A DNA stretch of 64,000 bases, from NCBI RefSeq assembly GCF_016808335.1, contig NC_053139.1:19220782-19284781 (forward strand). The letters are read 5' to 3'. Position numbers and translations under genes: made by a program. A model generated the notes under the pieces. The model searched no databases. It was given only the letters and a program-made list of their open reading frames with translations, and had not been told where the DNA came from. This stretch comes from Panicum virgatum. Taxonomy: Eukaryota; Streptophyta; Magnoliopsida; Poales; Poaceae. Positions 9,398 through 19,884 of the stretch are shown here, one piece after another; the first letter of the stretch is position 1, and each line of letters starts with the position of its first letter.

Positions 9398-12300
9398 ATG
9401 ATCCGTCTTCAGACGTACGCGGCGTTCAGCCTGCTGGCGACCGCGTCGGCGGTGTACTACGCCTTCAGCAGCCGGGAGCAGTTTTACCCGGCGATGGTCT
9501 ACCTCTCCACCTCCAAGATCTGCTTCGTGCTGCTCCTCAACACGGGCCTCGTCGCCATGTGCGTCGCCTGGCAGCTCGTCAAGCGCCTCTTCCTGGGCTC
9601 CCTCCGGGAGGCCGAGGTCGAGCGCCTCAATGAGCAGTCCTGGCGGGAGGTCGTCGAGATCCTCTTCGCGGTCACCATATTTCGTCAGGACTTCTCCGTC
9701 TCCTTCCTGGCCATGGTCGCTGCGCTGCTCCTCGTCAAGGCGCTGCACTGGCTGGCACAGAAGAGGGTCGAGTACATCGAGACCACGCCCTCGGTGCCCA
9801 TGCTCTCGCATATAAGGATCGTCTCCTTCATGGTGTTCCTACTCATCATGGACTGCCTCTTCCTGTCGAACTCGCTCAGGTCGCTCATAGACAAGCGGGA
9901 GGCGTCAGTTGCCATCTTCTTCTCATTTGAGTAAGCTCAATTTTCAGCTCTTATTTTTCCTGAAATGCTTTCTTTTTGCGGCCTCGTGCATATGGAAACT
10001 CTTGAGATGTATCTGTGTTTCTGTTTTCACGTTATAGCTGTATCAATGGGAGGCACTACAGTAATTTGTTCTCTTTTGCAACTTTTGAGTAGGGATAGAA
10101 ATTGATTATGATGAACAAATACCGTGAAACAACAATTCCCACGCTAATGGCAGAAGTACTACATGTTATTATGTCCGTGTATCAAGCGACTCTCTTTTTG
10201 GAGTTGCACTGTACCAAGCCTACCATAAGCGACTCTCCAACCAATCTCTCAAATTTGAGCCCCTACTGTCATATGAGGGCCTCTCATCCATATTGCAGCC
10301 CCCTACTTCTCTATGCACTCCAACCAATCTCTCATTTGCCTCCCTACTTCTCACACACACCTTTATTTTATCTATATCTTGTAACTAACAAGTTAGCCAT
10401 TTTATATGCAAGTGGTAATTTGGGACAAGTTGTTCATACATTGTCAGATGAATTAAATGTGCATGATCTAAAAAAGTACATAAAAATTGATAAGAAAACA
10501 CAAAAGTAAATGATCGATGAATTGTATATATAAAAAAGGCAGCCAGCGGCAAGCCAGCATCCAGCTGGGTCGCTCTCTTGGTCCCATCTCCTAGTATTTC
10601 TCCCCCTCCTTCCTGTGTGTGTCTCTCTCACACCCCCCGGCAAGCAGCCACTGACGCCAAGCCAGCAAGCTAGCTTGGGCAGGAGGCCAGGGCAGAGCCT
10701 GTGCAAGTGCAAGCAGCTGCTGGGCGGGAGGCCCGCGCCGCGTGGCCCCTGGGAGCAGTGGCACGGGGCAGAGAGCCCCCGATGCTACAACACCAGGCTG
10801 CTGGGGGGGGGGGGGGGGGTTGCGCGGAGGGGGTGCTCTCTCAACTCGATTCTATGGCTGGTGATGGGGGCATTCTTGCATTCTTGCTGTTGCTGCTGGG
10901 CTCTATAGGAGGTGGGCAGCAGCACTGTGGCTGCCTCGATTGTTAGGTTTCCAAGCCGTGGTGCGAGTTGCGGCAGTTGGTGGCGCTGTCGGATGAAGAG
11001 CTCGAGTAGGAGCTCCTACATCTAGGAGTGAATGAGAGTCGGAGTTTGGATGAGGGATCGGTTGGAGACATTTTTTTATGTTTGGACTCTCAAAATGAGA
11101 AAGGGGCTTGAATAAGGTGTTAGTTGGAGTTACTCATTTTGTGTAGCATCATTTGCACTCAGCCTTAACCTAAACCATTCGAATAATGCCAAATTTATAG
11201 TAATTCGCCGGAAGAATGGAGGAGAAGTATATTAGTACCCATCTTCAAAAACAAGGGCGATGTTCAAAGTTGTACTAACTACCGTGGGATTAAGCTGATG
11301 AGCCATACGATGAAGCTTTGGGAGAGGGTTATCGAGCATCGCCTAAGAAGAGGGACAAGTGTGACCCAAAACCAATTTGGGTTCATGCTTGGAAGGTCAA
11401 CCATGGAGGCGATTTTCTTAATACGACAATTGATGGAGAGATATAGGGAGCAGAAGAAGGACTTGCACATGGTCTTCATTGACCTTGAGAAGGCATACGA
11501 CAAAGTACCGAGAAATGTCATGTGGTGGGCTTTGGAGAAGCACAAAGTCCCAACTAAGTACATTACCCTTATTAAGGATATGTACAAGGATGTGACGACG
11601 TTTGTCCGGACATGTGATGGCAACACCACTGACTTTCCTATTAACATAGGCCTACACCAGGGGTCAGCATTGAGCCCTTATTTATTTGGTTTAGTGATGG
11701 ATGAGGTCACAAGGGATATACAAGGTGAGATCCCTTGGTGTATGCTCTTTGCTGATGATGTGGTGCTAGTTGACGAGAGTAGGGCAGGGGTTAATAGGAA
11801 GTTAGAGCTGTGGAGACGCACGTTAGAGTCGAAAGGGTTCAGACTTAGTAGGACCAAGATCGAGTACATGATGTGCGATTTCAGCGCGACTAGGCATGAG
11901 GGGGGAGACGTTAGTCTAGATGGACAAGTGGTGGTCCAGAAGGATACGTTTCGGTATTTAGGATCGGTGCTACAAAAGGATGACGACATTGATGAAGATG
12001 TTAGGCATAGAATTTCAGCTGGCTGGTTGAAATGGCGGCAAGCTTCTGGCATCCTTTGTGACAAGAGGGTGCTACAAAAGTTAAAAGGCAAATTCTATAG
12101 GACAGCAATTCGTCCGGCGATGTTATACGGTGCTGAATGTTGGCCTACAAAAAGGCGACATGTGCAGCAACTGAGTGTAGCAGAGATGCGGATGTTGCGG
12201 TGGTTTTGCGGGCACACAAGGAGGGATAGAGTCCGGAACGAAGTTATTCGGGATAGGGTCGGGGTGGCACCAATTGAGGAGAAACTTACTCAGTATCGGC

Positions 12301-15300
12301 TGAGATGGTTTGGACATGTCCAACGAAGGCCTCCTGAGGCGCCGGTGCGTAATGGGGTCCTTGAGCCAGTCGATAATGTAAAGAGGGGTAGAGGTAGACC
12401 TAAACTGACGTGGGTTGAGTTGGTTAAGAGAGACCTTAAGGATTGGAACATCTCTAAAGAGATAGCTTTGGATAGGAGCGCTTGGAGACTAGCTATTAAT
12501 GTGCCTGAACCTTGAACTTATTTTTTTCGGGTTTCATCTCTAGCCTACCCCAACTTGCTTGGGACAAAAGGCTATGTTGTTGTTGTTGTTGTTGTTGCTT
12601 TTTTTGTTCACTTGTTGTACGTACTAATTAGTAAGCCATGAATATTTCTTAGGATCAAAGGTTCACCACCTCAACCATCTCAAGGTTACTAATCTGTTCG
12701 TGCTACTATATTACAAGATGTCAGTCTAGCAACTTGTGCAGATATGTTTGTTTTGGTTCGAACAATACTTTAAGTGATAGGATGATAGCACTGCAAAATA
12801 TTAGGCCCATTTAGCATGAAATTCCAGGCTCCAGCTATAGACATTGTTCTTAACTTGTTGCTTTCAAAGCAAGGGGCGTGTCTTCTGGGCAAGGTTACAA
12901 CCCCATTGGCTAACCTTAATATGGCATTAAGATATGATACTATTGTTCTGATTTCTAAATGCCTGGAAATTATTTCTTAATGTATTATTTGGAGATTCAA
13001 AATACTCATTTGTAGCTCTAACGTGGTTTCAGATATATGATACTGGCAACATCCACAGTATCAACATTTGTGAAGTATGTATTCTATATCAGTGACATGC
13101 TAATGGAAGGTCAATGGGAGAAAAAGGCAGTGTACACATTTTACTTGGAGCTCATCAGTGACCTTGTACACTTATCACTATACATGCTCTTCTTCATAGC
13201 TATCTTCCTGTAAGTGTTGTTATTATGGCGCTACACCTCTGTAGTGTAAAACTATGGCTGTTGATCCATTTACTGATATCAGGAACTACGGTGTCCCGCT
13301 GCACTTGATTCGCGAGCTATATGAGACCTTCCGCAACTTCAAAATTCGTGTTGCAGATTATGTACGCTACAGAAAAATCACTTCCAACATGAATGAACGC
13401 TTTCCAGATGCTACAGCAGAGGAGCTCAATGCGTGAGTTTTATACTGTTCTGTTGGCACTATTTAGTTGACTCCGTTATAAAAATTGTTGCGATTTACAT
13501 TTTACTGTATTCAGGAGTGATGCTACATGTATTATTTGCCGTGAGGAGATGACTACAGCAAAGAAGTTGCTTTGTGGGCATCTGTTCCATGTGCATTGTC
13601 TAAGGTCATGGCTAGAGCGCCAGCACACTTGCCCCACGTGCAGAGCTCCAATCATTCCGCCAGATAATGGACGTGCTGCATCAGCCCGACAACATGGAGC
13701 TCAGCCTGGAGCTCAGCCTGGTGAGGCTCATTTTATTGATCTGATTCTTGTGCCACATATTTGTATATTCTGATTTTAATCTTCTAGACTACCCCAACCT
13801 GCTTGAGACTAAAAGGCTTTGTTGTATATTCCAATTTTAATCTTACTTATCAATGAGCACTGCACTGTGTAATCAGTTCTGCTCTGGTTGCTGATTTGAT
13901 TTGAGAAAAGCATCTGCAGGTACTGGTACTCCAGCCTCAGAAGGAGCAGCAGGTGACAACATGAGCAGGCGCCAAGCAAAGCTTGAAGCTGCTGCAGCAG
14001 CTGCTTCTTTATATGGAAGATCTTTTGCTTATCCTCCAGCAAACATCCTAAATAGGTATGTTTCTGGAACAGTCTAGACACAAAGCTTTTCATGTTTTGC
14101 TTACATATAATCTTCTCAAGATGGTGGTTAGCGATGCTCACCTTGTTCACTATATTTAATTATTATTATATTGTTATGATAACAGTACGGTGTTTTGTTT
14201 TAACATAAAGTATAATATTAAGTATGTCACATTCAACTAATCAGGTTAGGTCCTCCACAGTCTGCATCAAGTACACCACAATTTGAAGCAAGTAGCTCCA
14301 ATCAATCACAGAAAGACCAAGAACTGCAGTTACATAACACCAGCGATGGTTTCGCACCTCTGCCTTTTAATGCACATGGTGCCATTGGTTCAGGAACAAT
14401 CACCAGGGATCTTGAAAATTCACTGCAGAGGGCACAAGAAAACTTTATAAAGAGCCAGATAGAGGTAAGAAAGAATCTTGATTCCGAAAAGCACAAAGAA
14501 TCTTTCTGCATATACTCTATGATGTGACCAACAAGTATGGCGTATGAGCTACAAGGAGCTAAATAGGTGTACATTGACTGCTTACATGGCACAACATTTT
14601 AGATATTTCTGTTGCACGCTCATCTTTGGGTGCAATCAAGCAAAGATGCATGCTGACTGATCTCCATATGTACCATTAGCTTAGATTTGTGGTGACTTGT
14701 ATACATGAGATATGGATGGATAGCTTCTGAATCACACAATTAGCTTGAAAATACTTAATGAGGCTACCGTGTACTGGCCTCATAATCTGTCCACTCAACT
14801 CGCATCTGTCTAATGGTTCATTCACATGATAGTTTGCGTGATTGCACATGAGAGAGTGGGTTGCACTAGGTATGTCCACAGTCTACTTGTCATGGTGCAC
14901 AAATATGCAGCGCCTAAGAATGCAAGTTAGTTACCATTGATTTCTATAAACAGTGGGGTACCAGTATTGTAACTAGCCTTTTGAATAATCTTGATTGTCA
15001 TCTGCATTCTACTGTAGCACTTAAAGTTCATGACCTTTGAAGCGTTGCTGCCAGATTATGTCATCTGTGAATTTGCCCAAGCTGTAAATGCTCCCCTTGG
15101 AAATTAGCACTTGATAACTACTTATGTTGTTGCATTCATGCATGCACGTTTTTCGTTCTTGCTTTCACCTTAGATTACAATGACATGCTAAACATAATGC
15201 ATGGCTTCTTTTGGTTGATATTAGTATTCTCAATCAATATTCAACAAAACTCATAAGTTATACTTCTTCGCAGATGTTACAAATCCAGCTGCAAATGGTT

Positions 15301-15363
15301 CAGCGTGGTGCTGCTGTGCCGGCCACTAACAATGAGAATGCCGAGCACACAAAGAATGATTGA
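9398..15363 (+). CDS. HRD1: ERAD-associated E3 ubiquitin ligase HRD1 (seven coding exons)
   Basis: Coding exons are 9398-9930, 13033-13209, 13283-13432, 13515-13720, 13920-14055, 14245-14464 and 15274-15363. All introns are GT-AG, phases join exactly, and the total is 1512 nt (503 residues), close to plant HRD1 proteins. The start MIRLQTYAAFSLLATA is the family start. About six hydrophobic segments lie before residue ~240 (roughly 5-23, 37-58, 95-115, 137-160, 178-195, 215-236), placing it in the ER membrane. The cytosolic RING-H2 has all eight ligands: C292, C295, C307, H309, H312, C315, C326, C329. A Gln/Ser-rich tail ends in a helical segment. HRD1 ubiquitinates misfolded ER proteins with SEL1L/HRD3 for proteasomal destruction. 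Intron 1 (3.1 kb) is swollen by repeats including a LINE. Intact and very probably functional. Confidence 0.95.
10195..11150. repeat. Candidate inverted-terminal element in HRD1 intron 1
   Basis: CTCTCCAACCAATCTCTCA near 10224 matches, imperfectly and inverted, the segment around 11035-11070 (GATCGGTTGGAGAC). Similar CTCCAACCAATCTCTCAT wording recurs near 10320. The interior is non-coding and contains a run of 17 G (10803-10819). This resembles a decayed non-autonomous DNA transposon; ends and target duplication are unclear. Confidence 0.35.
11200..12598 (+). mobile_element. 5'-truncated RTE-type LINE in HRD1 intron 1
   Basis: A non-LTR reverse-transcriptase frame is followed within 60 bp by CTAGCCTACCCCAACTTGC, a short 3' untranslated region, and a (TTG)n tail ending at 12598. 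A short 3' end with trinucleotide tail is typical of the RTE clade. The 5' end (endonuclease) is missing, as usual for LINE insertions. It lies in the same direction as HRD1. No clear target duplication was identified. Confidence 0.85.
11208..12515 (+). pseudogene. RTE-clade reverse transcriptase, C-terminal part, open frame
   Basis: The frame is open for about 435 codons from PEEWRRSILVPIFKN to the TGA at 12513-12515. Reverse-transcriptase motifs appear in order: NYRGIKL, QFGFMLGRST, FIDLEKAYDKV, LHQGSALSPYLF, and the catalytic FADD (LFADDVVLV), then a conserved C-terminal part with GAECW and LRWFGHVQRRP. There is no start codon or endonuclease because the copy is 5'-truncated, so it cannot move alone. 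The lack of stops over 1.3 kb suggests a fairly young insertion. Confidence 0.85.
13777..13832 (+). repeat. RTE LINE 3'-tail relic in HRD1 intron 4
   Basis: The segment (CTAGACTACCCCAACCTGC, then GAGACTAAAAGGCTTTGTTGT) closely matches the 3' end of the LINE in intron 1 (CTAGCCTACCCCAACTTGC, then GGGACAAAAGGCTATGTTGT). Only the tail is present, in the same orientation. It is either an extremely truncated LINE copy or the tail of a SINE that uses RTE machinery. Confidence 0.7.
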
Positions 15364-15587
15364 AACTGTAAATACTTAATAGGCAGAGATGAGGACGAGA
15401 TAAAGAAAACAAAGATTTGGCTGTACCTGAGGGGAAACTGTTGCATGATGCCTTGCCTTGATTTTGGTAGGTTTGTTCATTTATACTTCCCTTGTTAATG
15501 CCCTCTTAGCAACACCAGATGTTTCTTCTTTTTATGTGTTGGCTGCGCAGTTTGGATCTCTGTCAAGCCCGTATAATACCATTGATA
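15364..15587 (+). other. HRD1 3' untranslated region
   Basis: This is T-rich, non-coding sequence directly after the stop codon. It runs until homology to the BURP promoter copy starts. No canonical AATAAA was located with confidence. Confidence 0.5.
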
Positions 15588-16277
15588 TAGTCCTTTTGGC
15601 TCCTGTCACCAAAGCTGCACACTGGCCTCCTCCGGCCACAGCAAACCTGCAATACTGTCATTGCCGCAACATCAAAATGGGTAAAAGGTTAAAAAACTAG
15701 ATCTACTATCAATTCTATGGATGATTCCGCAACAATCTGGCTAAGAACAAAGACAACTACTTGAGAGTGTAGATGTTTGATGCAGCACATGACAGAAGTG
15801 ACATGAAGCATAGAAGAACACCCATTTGTTCCACGGCTAGTTTAGACTTGCTACTATGTTGTTCTGTGTTCTCACCAGGCATTTGGGCACAGTTATTTAT
15901 ATAACTTTAGCTGCCTATCTTGAATAGTTGGCGGGCTCTAATTTCCAGTTGGACTAATTAAATATTGTCGAGGAGATGAACGCTTCATCTTTACTATGTT
16001 CCACATTTCCACATTGTAGGTTGCTCGTTGGCTGTACGCCATGTGCTAGAAAGCATCAACACGTGCGGTTTAATAATATATAATAGAAGCATTAATATGT
16101 GCGGTTTAATGATATATAATAGTGAGTCGGTTTAACAATATATTAATAATATATAATAGTGAATTTTTTAGGCACCGGCAATAGTTAAAGTGACCTACTC
16201 GCTATAACTAGTGTCCACCTAGGATGCAGCAAGTCTCGTAGATAATATGTCCAGCAATTTACTTTAGCACGGTTTAC

Positions 16278-16646
16278 TAAGAGCAATTTTAGTAGGGAGA
16301 GCAAATGGATTGTCATATAAAGATTTAGTCGGTGGACATCGAAAATCAATCTCCAGCAGAAGAAGCAAATGGGCTGTCATTTTGGTAGGCCTTTCAAATT
16401 TTTCTTACCCACCCAACCCTAATTTCGTGGCTCTCTATTTGAGCTGCCAACTATGAGCCTTCTAAATTTCTCCCCCCACCCCCCCAATGATAGGTCGGGG
16501 CCTAGTTGTCACTTAGAAAAATGGAAGCTCAATTTACTTAACCTGCTGGAGTGGAGGTCCATATTTGATTAAGTAAAATTTAGAAGTGAGTTTCTAAATG
16601 GACATTTGCTTACCTAAATTTAGCAACTCTACTGAAGTTACTCTAA
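16278..16646. mobile_element. PIF/Harbinger (Tourist-like) MITE
   Basis: Ends GAGCAATTTTAGTAGGG and, inverted, GAGTAACTTCAGTAGAG are flanked by TAA on both sides (16278-16280, 16644-16646), the target triplet of PIF/Harbinger elements. The interior is non-coding. The insertion lies within duplication copy 1 and is missing from copy 2. Confidence 0.7.
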
Positions 16647-16929
16647 ATTAACGCAGGACCCATATTGGCAGAAATTGTTTATGGGTTTATCCTCTCTTCC
16701 TCCTCCTGAACTCTCCACTAGTTCTTCTCTCCATGTGCCTCCGGCTCCTAGGTGGGCCCTACTCGTGTGGAACCGTGTGCTAGTGGCTCTCGCTAGACAT
16801 AGTGACGATTTCTCCTCGTTTCTTTAATTGGAAATGCTGATGTGGCTTTCTTGTAGAGAGCTGATAACGACCTGTTGCGAGTGCTCTTAGTATATTAGAT
16901 TATGTGACGTGATAGTTGGGTTGTTGCCA

Positions 16930-17440
16930 GCTGCAGGTGTTTAGTACATTTATATAGCGGTTATTGCCGGCTGTAAGAATTTAATGCACCCATAAAACGA
17001 TGTTAGTTGGCAGGCGCAAGTATTTAACACATATGTGCTGGTATGTATGTATGTATGTATACCATCATGGCCTATGATGAGCAAGACGTTATATGACAGT
17101 TGCTGGATTTGTTGGCAGCTACAAGTATTAAGTACATTCGTATACTGGTGGCTTCTGGTTGTAAGAGTTTAATGCGTCCATAAATTAGTGGTTGGTCGAC
17201 ACAAGTATATATAATACATATGTAATGGTTTGCATGTCGATCATGGCTCATGAGCAGGATGATATACAATGGTTGTTGGGTTGTTGGCAGGTATAAGTAT
17301 TTAATACACTCTTATAGTGGTTGCTACTAGTTGTTAGAATTTAATGCCCCCATAAGGTGGCTGTTTGCGGACGCAAGTATTTAATGCATTGGTCTGCATG
17401 TCTATCATGGCTCCTGAGCAAAAGACAGCTTGTACATGCC
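16930..17440. repeat. Three-unit ~170-bp tandem repeat (copy 1)
   Basis: Three diverged units each contain GTTG(G/C)CAG, an AAGTATTTA(A/G)TAC-like motif, TAAGAATTTAATGC, CCCATAA and ATCATGGC. A TATG microsatellite (~17044-17060) interrupts the first. The block belongs to the duplicated BURP promoter region and recurs at about 20360-20860. Confidence 0.75.
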
Positions 17441-18110
17441 ATTGCTCTAGCTTGATGCATCTTTACTTCATTCTCCTTGATGCCTAGCATGGTTGTTGCA
17501 TAATGATGCGACAACCTCAACTCAAATAGGATGAGATGCAAAGCCACGCCAGTTTCTTCAATTTTTACCTACTCTTATACAACATTATTTCTATCACTGT
17601 ATATTTGTACAATTCTTCAAAAAAAAATTTCTTCTCGGCTAAGTCATCACTAGTATGATCTTTATGCTATCTTGATAGTATATTGTGTCGTGTCCTGGCC
17701 TTCCATGAGTTATATGTTGTATGCGAGTAGGCTAGTTGATCAATGCTACGACATCGGTTCGTTGTGCCTTTGGTCTTTCTTTAGCTCTTTGTGTTAGTGT
17801 GATGTTTTACCACACTGAGCATGCCGAGGGATACCCCGAGATGGTAGATTTGTTGGCAGGGTGTCACCGAAATCAGGAACTCGAAGGATGCAAAGCCACC
17901 GAGATCAGTAACATCATATTTTGTGGTTTGTGTTGCCTGAGGTTGTAGATTGCTTTGGACGGGTCCCTGTCCACCCTTATATATATACTCTTGGGGATAG
18001 GGTTCCAGGTATCCTGGCTTGCTACAAGCTTCGGAGTTCTACCCGTACTCTGTACGGGTAGTTCCCTTCTATACCGATTAGTCCTACTCGTATCCAACTA
18101 CATTACAACA

Positions 18111-18692
18111 TGTTAAGGTGTAGGACATGACATATCCTTATTCTCGCAAGATTCGTACCATGTTAGCAGTTCGCAACTCTAGATCTGACAAACCCTCGAG
18201 CTCTTCGTAGCCGAGTACTCCAGGCTTCCGAGTACTTCTTGAATCATATTCGAGTTCTTCAGAATTGCATCTTTATTATGTCTTCCAGAGTATCTTCCAG
18301 GCTGCTTCGAGGCTATGAGCGAGGTGCCCTTGCCCCGAGTAGACTTCAAGTCTTTAAAAAAACAACTTTTATATGTGCATGCAGGTACTTTAAACTATGG
18401 TGCTCTTTGGGAGATTGGGACAGGAGATCACAAGAAGCCTCGGTGTCATGCAAGTGGGCCCACCATGGATAGCAAGTTGGAAATGTTAGTGTAAATAGAA
18501 TCAAACACGCGATAAAATAAATAAAGATAACACATTTGTAGATGAGCACACATGGGCAGATGGAGCATGCATAGTACTCGAGCTAGGGATCACATATATT
18601 AGGCAGTACAGCTCGGCGTACATGAAGGTGCTTTCAGCCTTGCCTTCCTTATTTTCTACATACAACAAGGCTCATATCGAGCATACCACTAC
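18111..18692. other. Intergenic spacer, no gene seen
   Basis: This sequence lies between duplication copy 1 and the 3' end of the BURP relic. It probably includes the BURP 3' untranslated region, since that gene reads leftward. No other feature was recognised. Confidence 0.4.
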
Positions 18693-19884
18693 TCAAGCAA
18701 CTAACGCAGGTGTCCAGAGGACATCACCCCTGGTAAGGAAGTGACACACCGAGGCTTGCCCTGGCTTGAGACCAAGCTTCACCCAATAATTCAATTTGGG
18801 GTCAAACCCTGAAGTGTTCACATGGCATACCACTAGTGCCTGGACCACCGGCGACATTCTCTGCATAGCAGAGACAATACCGTTCTCAACCTTCTTCAAC
18901 GTGACCTCATAGATCCTTGTCGGGTTGACAGCATGGCAATAGAACAACACGAATGGGAAGCTCATGCTGTGGCACGTCACGGTGTTGGATGCTTCCTTGC
19001 TAGCTCCATAGGCGGTTATAGCACGCACTGCCACCACCTTGTAAATGTCCGACAGTGAGGCAATGCCCTCCTCTGGCACATTGAGGGATGTTGAGAAGCC
19101 ATGGATGCTGCTTGTTCCTAGTGCCGATGCTACGAACTTGTGCATGGACTCCAAGGATGTAGCTCATGCCTTTTGCTCACCCACCACCTCGCGGGGGTGC
19201 TCACACGAGCTTAGCGTGGACCACATATCACGGGCCATGGAGACGGACACTGGCGAGGACATGGTGGCGATGTCAGTAAAGTTCTCCGTGGACATCGGGA
19301 TTGAATCGGCAACATCACGATGAAGGAAAGTGCTGTGCAAGGCGACTGCCCGGTCGATGTAGAGGTTGATCTTGGACCCCGTAGTGAAGGTGCTCTCTGG
19401 GTACAACAACTTCTCTGAAGTTACCCTGTGTGCCCAGTTATGGAAGATCTTCGCATCCCTTTTGGTAAGCTGATCAGAATTTATGGTCCAGTAGTGTTCT
19501 TTTTCCTGATCTTTCTTCTCGGTTCCTATAAGATGTTTATTCTAATGTTAGTCCAAGTAAATCCCTATCTATATATTGCACACCTAAAATAGAAGGTACA
19601 ATAGTACATGAACTCGAGAACTAAAGTGCAACTACACATTTTCCCCCAATGATCTAAGGCTTATATAGTATATGAAGATATTGTGTGTGAGGTAGAGAGG
19701 TACTAGAAGGTGCACTAAAATGAGCGAGTATGGCTGACGGTATGGGCCTATTGGGAAACACTGACTGCCAGTATGTGTTTAGCTCTAACGTAGAGGCATA
19801 GTACAACACAGTAGTCCCTTTGGCTCCTGTCACCAAAGCTCCACACTGGCCTCCACCGGCCACAACAACCTGCAAGACCGTCAC
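18693..19884 (-). pseudogene. BURP-domain protein, broken copy
   Basis: Exon 2 (about 19525 down to 18693, acceptor TTATAG) encodes the BURP domain with the diagnostic C-terminal pattern: CH, 10 residues, CH, 35 residues, CH, 25 residues, CH, 8 residues, W. It also has the family string RDVADSIPMST. Exon 1 (about 19884 to 19715) carries the N-terminal part with YWQSVFPNRPIPSAI. Two defects are visible. A TGA at 19164-19166 falls where the family has Cys (GEQKA-stop-ATSLESM). The first codon aligned with the ATG in the duplicated promoter copy is GTG. BURP proteins are plant secreted or cell-wall-associated proteins (RD22, PG1-beta group). The gap between CH-2 and CH-3 is about ten residues longer than the common form. 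Confidence 0.85.

Larger units (their letters stand above)
15588..18110. repeat. Segmental duplication copy 1 (BURP first-exon start + promoter)
   Basis: Sequence from about 15588 matches 19813-21490 plus 24045-24110 in the same orientation over ~1.7 kb. Copy 1 has extra mobile DNA at about 16160-16880 that copy 2 lacks. Its left end lies in what is exon 1 of the BURP gene in copy 2 (minus strand), so copy 1 holds only the promoter and roughly the first 25 codons, frameshifted. It abuts the HRD1 3' end. No complete gene is present. Confidence 0.85.

Noticed and set aside
13254..13436. 60-codon ORF starting MAVDPFTD
   Set aside because: The first nine codons are intron sequence. The real exon starts at 13283 after ATATCAG and continues the HRD1 frame (LNYGVPLHLIRE).
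13549..13773. RING ORF ending GEAHFIDLILVPHICIF as a separate small RING protein
   Set aside because: It is exon 4 of HRD1 reading on into intron 4; GTGAGG at 13721 is a good donor and the next exon joins in phase.
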